Shown piece by piece: positions 38,366-64,000 of a DNA stretch of 64,000 bases. Source of the stretch: Notamacropus eugenii (taxonomy: Eukaryota > Chordata > Mammalia > Diprotodontia > Macropodidae); contig NC_092872.1 in the NCBI RefSeq assembly GCF_028372415.1, forward strand, positions 91,122,575 through 91,186,574, read 5' to 3'. The translations under genes and the position numbers were made by a program. Below the pieces are notes generated by a model. That model was not told the DNA's origin. It saw only the letters and a list, made by a program, of their open reading frames with translations, and searched no databases. Numbering within the stretch: position 1 is the stretch's first letter; each line of letters begins with the position of its first letter.

Positions 38366-38590
38366 TCAGTATATGATATATGAATGGACAACCCATAGAA
38401 TTTTCTGGGCTGGATTGTCTCTGGAAAATTGCAAAGTTCTTCTAATGAATCCGGACTTCTCCCTGAAACAAAGTTCCATCTTTTTGACCTCAATATTCTT
38501 CTGGTGAAGTTGTGTGGCTATAAATAAAGGAATGCCAGCTTCTAGAGAATTAAAGCTAAGGATTGCCCACAGGATGATGGAAAGGCGCAT
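38366..38590 (-). CDS. Uncertain 74-codon frame with a signal-peptide-like start
   Basis: Opens MRLSIILWAILSFNSLEAG: a basic N-terminus, a hydrophobic core of about 10 residues and a small-residue cleavage site. It continues as a basic, charged peptide of unknown family and stops at 38366. There is no splice or expression evidence, and I cannot name a homologue. It may be chance, or a relic of an old mobile element; if viral it is a fossil. Confidence 0.2.
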   Translation of the reverse strand: MRLSIILWAILSFNSLEAGIPLFIATQLHQKNIEVKKMELCFREKSGFIRRTLQFSRDNPAQKILWVVHSYIIY

Positions 38591-38775
38591 GGTGGGGTAA
38601 GTAGGCTGCAAACCATTACAAATGAGACAGGGCATAAAGTATATCATCAAAGAAAGGTAAGATGGGAAAAGAGACAGGCCAGTTACACAACATTGGCTAA
38701 GTGAAGGGATAACTGTCCACGTGTTCCACCCAGTGTCAAGAGATCTGAAGGAAGGAACCTAGAATGATGAGCAGA

Positions 38776-38949
38776 CCTCCTCTGGGAGATTTATGGAAAG
38801 TTAGGTACAATTGTTAGGGGACAGACAAGCAAGGGTGAGTTGCAATTCATATCTGTGGATGATGAGATAAGAGATTTATCAAAGTCTTGACATGTAGGAA
38901 GTAGAGTAATGTTGGTTGTTGGTGCAAAATAGTTTCCAACTCCATATAG
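38776..38949 (+). repeat. Direct repeat unit B
   Basis: Partner of 34242-34420, in the same orientation, 4.53 kb away. Taking out the HAL1 insertion leaves about 1.58 kb between the unit starts. Confidence 0.7.
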
Positions 38950-40819
38950 CCCATCTCAGTCATTGGCAACCAAGGCCATTATAAAGGAGTTTTCTCACCT
39001 TAACTCTTTTGCAATTTTGTGATGTGCGGCTCTTGGAATGATTTGGAGATAAACCATACTAGTGACTCAGAGATACAATAAAAGTTGAAAGAAATTTTGG
39101 GTTATAACTTGAAGAGTTTATACTGAAGAACTGTATAGACAGCAACAAGAGAAAGGGAGTTCAAAAGACAGAAAATCTCTTAGACAATTTTAAGTCTAAC
39201 TATTGGACTGAGGTTTCATCACCAAAGAGTTAACAAAGAACCACCTTCTCAATGAGGGGGCAGGGTGGGCAGGCCCATTTCTCTGCAGAAAGAGAGAAGG
39301 ATGACATCAGAGGACAGCAGCAGCTCTAAAGTGTCAAAGGTACATGTATTACTTTAGCCATGTGTGTTACCTACATATATAACCTCTCCATGCATATTAT
39401 CTGGATATGTGTATTCCCTACATGTTTTCCCCCTTTTTTATACGTCCTTTTGTAATTTATGGGAGGGGAATGTGTTAGAGGAATATTTTGTTACTTTCTA
39501 ATGCTTTTGATAAAATGTCTTTTGATAATAACGTCTCCTGGTTGGCCTAGTAAGAGTAAATACACTAGTGGGGGCTTTTGATGGGTGATTTTGAATGGAT
39601 GGCCCAAGATGCCTCAAACACAAGGTCTTCTTCTCAGGACCCACATGTGAGAGTGCAGCACAGTTGCTATAAAAGCATTATATCTCTGGGGAAAGACATA
39701 CTCTATCAAAACTTTATGATTAAATTACTTTTTTATAATATAGTTAATTTCCAGTTCGTTCAAATATTGTCATCTGAAATGTTTGCATGTATTCCAGTTT
39801 ACACTATTCACAATTATAATTCCATAAGACATCAGGGGACTCATTATTCTCACTAATAGGGATCTCACTATGTCCTGGGGCATAGGAGTAGATGATCTTT
39901 TTAGGTCCTTTCCTGCCTCAGAAATAAACAATTCCAGGATAGCTCTTTCTTTGGTCATCTTACTAACCTTGACAAACATCATTCCTCAATGGGATGAAAA
40001 GGTACTGAACAATTAGTCAAAATGTAATGTAGATAAATATTTAATGACTAGCTCTGGAAAAAAAATACATATATACAAACTGAAAACTTAATAATTGGCT
40101 AAGACTTTCCTTATACATTGTTCCAGAGCTGTCTGTGGTAAATACTGACCTAGGAAAGACCTTATCATCATCATTATGACTGCCACTAAAAAGCCTTTAT
40201 TAAATGCTTATTTCTATCTGATGCCTTGCATGAAATGAAATATTGCAATCTTGCAAATGATCTCAGATTTCATTAGGGTATTACTCTTCCATACCTTTGT
40301 AGATGGTTCAGTGCGTTGCCTTGGTCAACAAGATTTATCTCTTGGTCAGCCTTCCAATGTAAGTCTCCCTGAGCTAAAGCTAGTTTAGTTCTTTAGCCAC
40401 ACTGATTGAGGGTCTGTTGCTAGGAGCCTCGTCAAAGCCTTCCCAATTTGGTACACCCTTCCATAGCTTGTATTTCATTGATATCCCTTTTGAGAATGTA
40501 GGGGTCACCTTCACACTACAGTGAGTCCTCTGATTGGGCCTTTAGTAGAAGTTAAATGAGGTAATAGATGTAAAGTGCTTTGTTACCAGAAAGCACTATA
40601 CGAATGTGAGTTATTATTATTGGACACCATTTAAAGAGCACTACATGGAGTCCCTGGCACTTAGAGTCTGATGAGACAAATATGTAACCTGTGACAATGT
40701 AAAACTAAGTGGAAGGGGGAGCATTAACATCAGATATGTCAGGAGTAAAGTGTATTTGCGGGTAGTAATAAGGATAAGTGCAACCCGTTATCTACCTAAT
40801 AAAGCACCAATTCTTAGCA
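38950..40819. other. Intergenic, few repeats
   Basis: MIR-like scraps at about 40155-40215 and 40550-40625; otherwise unassigned. No LLTP-like terminal exon was recognised here. Confidence 0.4.
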
Positions 40820-41290
40820 TTCAATGCCTCCCAAAGTTTGGCCTGGCCTGGGCATAGCTCAGATTGCTCTCCTTTTTGTGCTCTGACCACAAGAACTACC
40901 CCCTAGTTTCCAATCATTTGTCCCTTTTCCCTAGAATATGCTCCCCACCAGTTCTGCCTGTCTGATATCTATCCATCTTTTAAGGCCCAACTCAAAGGTC
41001 ATTGCCTCATCTACCAAACATTTATCAAATGTCTGCTATGTTTTGTGTCTCACTGGAGATTCCCTAGGCAGTGCAACGAATGCAGTGCCAGTCATGAAGA
41101 CCTGAGTTTCAGATATGACCTCAGATACATACTAGCTGTATGACGCTGGACGAGTCAGTTTCTCAGTTTCTTCAGCTGTAAATGGGGCATCATAACGGGA
41201 CAACTGTGAGGATCAAGTGAGATAACATGCTAAAGCACCTGGCACATAGTAGGTAGGCACTTAGTAGATAAAATGCTTGTCTTCCCCCTT
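40820..41290 (+). mobile_element. Decayed L2-like 3' piece and MIR-type SINE
   Basis: 40820-41035: 'CCTGGCCTGGGCATAGC', 'TAGAATATGCTCCCCACC' and 'AAGGCCCAACTCAAAGG' follow the L2 ORF end/3'UTR. 41085-41280: 'ATGAAGACCTGAGTTTCAG', 'CAGTTTCTTCAGCTG', 'GGCACATAGTAGGTAGGC' is MIR-like. Confidence 0.55.
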
Positions 41291-41797
41291 CCCCAAAATA
41301 TATTTTAATGTGTATTCAGTTCCTTCATTCAATAAGTGTTAAAGTGGAAGTCATGAAGGACATAAAAGCAAAGAAATCCCTTAGGAGGGTTATGTACAGG
41401 AGGACAAGGGAGGCAGAGAATAATATGTACATATATACAGAAAGCTAAATAGAAATGTATATAAAAAGTAATTTATCGAGGGGAAGTGGCACCTACAATT
41501 AGAACTGTTTCTTATCTCCTTACTCACCAAAATACTTCTGTTTCTGTCACAGGCTCAGTATCTGACACTTAGGACCTCCATATTTCTTGAATAAATGACT
41601 AATTAGGGAGGGGCATCTGTAGGAATTGCAAACCCAGGCAGGGTGGGTCTGGTCAGACTTTTATCTAAACCATCTCGAGGACAGAATATCTCAAGGTCCT
41701 GTGGAAATAACCAGAGTGTGGACAAGAAGCCTCCTCTATCAGATGGGGTAAGGAAACAACCAGGCAAAGGCACCATCGGAGAGTTTTAAGCACTTAC
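41291..41797. other. Sequence downstream of LLTP exon 6; 3' continuation not found
   Basis: The gene must continue beyond 41798 because exon 6 ends within a codon. A good GTGAGTAAG donor pattern exists on the - strand at about 41527, but no acceptor with a pyrimidine tract precedes it. No exon is called. Confidence 0.4.
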
Positions 41798-59747
<17,950 letters not shown>

Positions 59748-59799
59748 CTAGAGGGGACACACAGAGATCCCTTGAGTGCAAATCAAGACCTGCCTGGCC

Positions 59800-60235
59800 A
59801 CCTTTAGAATCAGAAGTTTGTAGAACCTTAAAACTTGGAAGGCACCTTAGAGGCCATTTGATCTAACCTATACCTGAACAGGAATTTCCTCTATAAAATC
59901 CCCACCAAGTAAACCTCCAGTTTTGGCTTGAAGATTTCTAGTGATGGGAGAGAAGCAGTTAAGTGGCTCAGTGGACAGAGGCACACTGCATGTGGAATCA
60001 GGAGGCCCTGAGTTCTATTCCAGCTTGAGACACTTAATGGCTGTGTAACCCTAGGCGAGTCACTCAACTTCAGTTTGCCTCTATTTCTTCAGGGTTGTTA
60101 TCAGTTTCCTCAACTGTAAAATGGGAATATAAACAGGACCTACCTTGTGGAGTTGTTATGAGGATCAAATGAGATAATATTTGGAAAGCTCTTAGCACAG
60201 TTTCTGGCACATTGTAGGTGGTATATAGGCCTATT
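59800..60235 (+). mobile_element. THER-like piece and MIR-type SINE
   Basis: 59815-59930: 'CTTGGAAGGCACCTTAGAGG'. 59955-60235: 'AGCAGTTAAGTGGCTCAGTG', 'TTATGAGGATCAAATGAG', ending 'GGCACATTGTAGGTGG'. The CTC..CAG..TTTC part is partly duplicated around 60070-60110. Confidence 0.65.
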
Positions 60236-60429
60236 CCTTCCCCTTCCCCTTATTCCCTCAATGGGGAGGGATTTTCCCTATCTCCTTCCAGGTCCCTCAC
60301 CCTTCCCTTCAGTTCAATTACAATCAACGTGACTACTAAGCACTACCTACTATGTGCCATGGGCATCGTGAAGGATCACAACCCACACATATTCTTTTTC
60401 TTAGTTCTTTGTCTTTTCATTCCGAAAAA

Positions 60430-60740
60430 AAATGAATGAAAAGCTTGAATAACTGAAAAAGCATTATTAAGAAATAATGGTGTGCCAAATATTACATTAA
60501 ATTCTGAGGTAGTAAATAGAAAGTCCCAGTTCTCTAGGAGCCCACATTCTAATAGGGAAACAATAGTTGTAGAATGGATGAGGAGAAAAAGGAGGCAGGG
60601 AAAGGAAAAGGAAAAAGATCACCAGTAGCTACCCATTTAATTCAATTCCACCAGCATTTACTGAGTGCCTACTAGGTACCAGAAATTCTATATTGGGGCT
60701 ACAAAGACAAAAACCAAAATAGTCCCTGCCCTCAAGAAGT
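60430..60740 (-). mobile_element. Antisense L2-like 3' pieces
   Basis: 'CTAGGAGCCCACATTCTAATAGG' (shortened) at 60535 and 'CATTTACTGAGTGCCTACTAGG' (shortened) at 60653: two overlapping copies of the reverse L2 3'UTR. Confidence 0.6.
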
Positions 60741-61224
60741 TTATATTCTTTTGGCATATTTTCCCCAGAAGGTATCGATGACCCCATACATTATCGTGGG
60801 AACAATGGAAACCTTGGTCAGGTCAATTAGTTGGTCAATAAACAGGAGGGGGAAAGAAAAAAAAAACCAGGAGAGAACTAATTTGGGGTTTGGCACCAGC
60901 ATCGGAGGACAGGCATTTTCCTTTGCAGCAAAGGATGCTTTTTAGAGGAAGGTCTGCTATCTGGGGCTCACAGAGTGGCTTCTCCTTGCCAACCTTTTCT
61001 TTCTAACTGGCTTGAATCTTGGTCAGGAGACCATTCAGTTCCCAGGTGGATGTAAAGAGCTCAGCTTCTATTATCCACCTTCCCTTCTCAGTTCAGCCCA
61101 GCCAAAGTCTCAGGATCTATGTCTGCCTAAGCATTTCAGTCCAAATGCTGTGGATCTGGGGAACCCGTGATAGATACAGAGGAAAGAAGTCGAACTTGAA
61201 GATGGAAGAGAGAGGTTTTCCCTG
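60741..61224. other. Unassigned; no upstream LLTP exon confirmed
   Basis: A - strand frame before a GTGAGC pattern at 60966-60971 fits the required phase but has no acceptor and no family likeness. It is not called. Confidence 0.35.
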
Positions 61225-61440
61225 ACTGAGGATTTAGCCTCAGATACTTACTAGCTGTGTAATGCAGAATAAGTCACTAAACCTCTCCCAGACTCAGTTT
61301 CCTCATCTATGAAATGGAAATTAATAATAGTACCCACATCACAGGGTTCTTGTGAGAATTAAATGAGATGTCATATATAAAACACTCCATAAATCTTAAA
61401 GTACTGTAAATGCTACCTATTGTCACTATCATCAACAAGA
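61225..61440 (+). mobile_element. MIR-type SINE
   Basis: 'TTAGCCTCAGATACTTACTAGC' (shortened), 'TTTCCTCATCTATGAAATGG', 'CTTGTGAGAATTAAATGAG'. Confidence 0.7.
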
Positions 61441-61699
61441 GTAATCCAGGCCACTCATAAGTAATTCAACAACAAAATTCAGTACACATTTATTAAACAA
61501 CTCTAATATGTGACACACTGGGAAAGGCGCTGACCATACATTCAGATGAGACAGATCTTGTGTAGATCAGAAGGATATTGTGATGTTAATGGGGGAAAGG
61601 CAATATGCTATGATATCATCATGGTAAAATTGAAACTGTCAGAGCAGAAATTGTTTCCTTTATTGGATTTATATCCCCAGGGCCTAACAAAATACTCTT

Positions 61700-61880
61700 T
61701 GATTGATTGATTGCCCCTGGGCAAGTCATTTAACCTCTGTTTGCCTTAATCCACTAGAGAAAAAAATGGCAATCCACTCCAGTATCTTTACGGAGAAAAA
61801 CCCATGGACAGCACTGGTGTGATATGATCCACAGGTCACGAAGAGTTGGACATAACTGAATAACAGTAAGTAGTATAAAC
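61700..61880 (+). mobile_element. MAR1-type SINE, 5'-truncated
   Basis: 'CCCCTGGGCAAGTCATTTAAC' (shortened) to 'GAAGAGTTGGACATAACTGAA'(shortened). Confidence 0.75.
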
Positions 61881-61964
61881 AGTTGGCCCAAAGTGTTCCA
61901 AGAAACATGGAGAGAGAAATATTACTTGCTTTTAAAACAATTTTTATTTCGCCTTTGTATCACC

Positions 61965-63390
61965 TTTATTTCCAAATAGATCTCTTTTCCAGTCTGCTGT
62001 CTCTGTAACTATCAATGATCTCTTAATGGCCATATCTCATGAATTCATGAATGGCCTTTTCTCAATCCTCATCCTTCTTGATCTCTCTGATGCTTTTGAC
62101 ACTCTCAGTCACTCTCTTCTCCCTGATACGCTCTTTTCTTTAGGTTTTGGTGACACTAATCTATCTTGATTCTCTTTCTACCTGTCTGACTCCAGTTTTC
62201 TTTACTGGATCTTCATTGAGGTTGGGCCTACTAACCATGGATGTCTGCCAAAGCTAGGTCCTGTGTCCTCTTCTCTTCTATATTATTTTATTTGGTGATC
62301 TCATCAGCTTCCATAGATTCAATAATCACCTCCATGATGGTGATTCTTGGATCCACTTATCCAACCCTTGTTTTTCCATTGACCTCCATCTTGCATCTCC
62401 AACTGCCTGTTGAACATCCCTGGCTAGATATCTCATGGACATGTTAAACGCAACCTGTTCAACATTAAATTCATTATCTTTCCTTTCAAACTTTCCCCTT
62501 CCTTTCCTTCCCCCTTCCTTTCTTCTTATTATTGTTGAGGGTACCACCATTTTCCCAGGCTTTCAACCTAGGTGTCATCCTCAACTCCTTCTTCTTTCTT
62601 TCCCCTCTCCCATACCCAAACTCTTGTCAAAGCCTATTGAATTTATTTCTGTCATATCTCTCCTATCTATCCCTTTCTCTCTTCCAGTATTACCACCATC
62701 TTAATGTAGGCCCTCATCACCCCATACATGGACTATGGCAAAAGCCTTTTGGCTCCTCTCCCTGTCTCAAGTCTCTCCCCATTCTGGACCATCCTCCATT
62801 CAGTTGTCAAAGTGATCTTCCTAAAGTCCATGTCTGACCATGCCACCTCCATAATCAAACACTACTGGCTCCCTATTACCACCAGGATCAAATATAAAAT
62901 CCTCTTTGTCTTTAAAGCCTTTCATAAGTAGGCCCCTCCCAAACTTTCCAATCTTTTTACACCTTACCTATATTTTTACTCCTTACACATTTTCCACCTA
63001 TTTTATGATCCAATGACACTGCACTTGCTGTTCATTGACACACCAGACATGTCCCCCTAATCTGGGCATTTTCACTGTTTGTTCCCCATACTAGAATTCT
63101 CTTCCTTATCATCTCTGCCTCCTGGCTTCCTTCAAGACTCATCAAAAATTCTACCATCTAGAAGAGTCTTTTCCTGATTTCCGTTAATATTAATGCCTTT
63201 CCTCAGTTGATTATTTCCAAGCTATTCTTTGTACATCTTGTTTGTACGTAGCTGTTCACACATTGTCTCTTCCAGTAGAGGGTGACCTCCCTGAGGGTAG
63301 GAAGGGTTTTTTGTTGTTGTTTTGCCTGTCCTTGTATCCCCAGTGTTGAGCATAGCTCCTGTGTTCAGTAAACGCTTCTTGTATTTATTT
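61965..63390 (+). mobile_element. Long L2/CR1-clade LINE copy (RT to 3' end)
   Basis: About 1.4 kb, the most complete L2 here. 62065-62110 encodes LILLDLSDAFDTLSHSLL, the reverse-transcriptase A-box-like motif. 62840-62930 encodes a remnant of the HYWLPI..RIKYKILFVFKAFHK C-terminal patch. 3'UTR: 'GTAGAGGGTGACCTCCCTGAGG' (shortened) and 'TGTTCAGTAAACGCTTCTTG'. Frameshifts and stops make it non-functional. Confidence 0.8.
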
Positions 63391-63689
63391 GTTGACTTTT
63401 CCCTACTCAGATAATCTTCCCTTGCAACAAAGAGTAAAAAAGACAGGAGGAAAAAACCATTTAGCAAAACTAACCAACACATCAGTTGAGTCTGACTGTC
63501 TATGTACAGTTCCACACTCACAGCTCCCATTTCTGCAGAGAAAAAGGAGAGAGTGGCATGTTTATCTCTACTTCAGGTCCTGGATGGCTCATTACCACTA
63601 TAAAGAGTTCAGCTTCTTTTTCATTCTGGTAAAGATCACTTTCACCTGAGTGGTTAGGGTAAAGGCTCTATGGATAAGGTGGATGACTT
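63391..63689. other. Unassigned; possibly an old L1-like non-coding piece
   Basis: 'ACAAAGAGTAAAAAAGACAGG' (shortened) and 'CATTTCTGCAGAGAAAAAGG' suggest a repeat, but the family is not clear. Confidence 0.3.
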
Positions 63690-64000
63690 AAGCCTTGAAA
63701 TGTGGGTTTTCAGTGATGAAGAAAAAAGGCAGGAAATTTATTCCCTGTATGGGCAACATCCTGGAGACAGAGAGGTCAGGACAGGAACAGGGAATAGAGA
63801 AGGGGCACAAATTGGCTGGAACGCTGGCTATGGGAAAGGGAGTAATATGAATAAAAGTTGGAGGCAGATTGGGGAAAGCCTTGAATGCCTAGATCAAGAA
63901 TTCATCCTTTATTTGAGAGTAAGTGATACATTAAGAAGATTATCTGGGTAGTGGTGTGGAGGGTGAATTGGGGAGGGGGGAGATCTCTTCAGCTTTTGGC
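63690..64000 (-). mobile_element. Antisense L2-like 3' piece, cut by the window edge
   Basis: 'GACAGAGAGGTCAGGACAGG', 'GGAAAGCCTTGAATGCC' and 'TATTTGAGAGTAAGTG' follow the reverse L2 3'UTR as at 5050-5300. Confidence 0.55.

Noticed and set aside
41528-41573. Possible LLTP terminal-side exon with a strong GTGAGTAAG donor
   Set aside because: The only in-phase acceptor (CCTAAG) lacks a pyrimidine tract, and the peptide has no cysteine or family likeness.
60972-61061. Possible LLTP exon upstream of the first one
   Set aside because: The phase fits and a GTGAGC donor exists, but there is no acceptor with a pyrimidine tract, and the peptide looks random.
62326-62550. 74-codon - strand frame
   Set aside because: It is the antisense of an L2 copy.

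Overview
The window looks like nuclear DNA of a marsupial. It is dominated by interspersed repeats typical of marsupial genomes: many copies of a tRNA-derived SINE of the MAR1/MIR-core kind, older MIR/THER-like SINEs, a second SINE type with a distinctive 3' end, L2/CR1-clade LINE pieces in both orientations, L1 pieces, a half-L1 (HAL1) element, and small hAT transposons. Which marsupial it is cannot be told from this sequence alone. No bacterial, organellar or CRISPR-type features are seen.

Two host genes are supported. RMI2, on the + strand at about 10.3-14.15 kb, has two coding exons. It starts in a CpG-rich promoter with two inverted CCAAT boxes. It encodes a 154-residue OB-fold subunit of the BLM-TOP3A-RMI1-RMI2 dissolvasome, and its 3'UTR carries a poly(A) signal near 14.83 kb. 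The second gene lies on the - strand between about 59.75 and 41.80 kb, tail-to-tail with RMI2. I recovered six consecutive coding exons. All have GT-AG splice sites and compatible phases and none contains an internal stop. Together they encode 317 residues of a secreted protein: a short helical segment, a von Willebrand factor type D (VWD) domain, and a C8-like cysteine module. This resembles the C-terminal part of apolipophorin-like large lipid transfer proteins (LLTPs). It does not look like a vertebrate vitellogenin, and vertebrate APOB has no VWD domain. The gene is open at both ends: its 5' exons probably lie beyond 64 kb, and the last exon(s) below 41.8 kb were not recognised.

Layout: 0-10 kb is old L1, hAT, SINE and L2 sequence. 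10.1-14.9 kb is RMI2. 14.9-34 kb is intergenic, with several repeat-poor islands, a long antisense L2 copy and a decayed retroviral pol fragment. 34.7-37.7 kb is a full-length HAL1 in - orientation. It has an intact 360-codon ORF1, no ORF2, a two-unit tandem GC-rich 5' region and 14-bp target-site duplications. 37.7-41.8 kb is intergenic. 41.8-59.75 kb holds the LLTP-like exons, separated by introns full of SINE, L1 and L2 copies. 59.75-64 kb holds mainly a long + strand L2 copy.

The two host genes are not expected to work together. RMI2 acts in nuclear DNA repair. The LLTP-like protein, if expressed, would be secreted and bind lipid.
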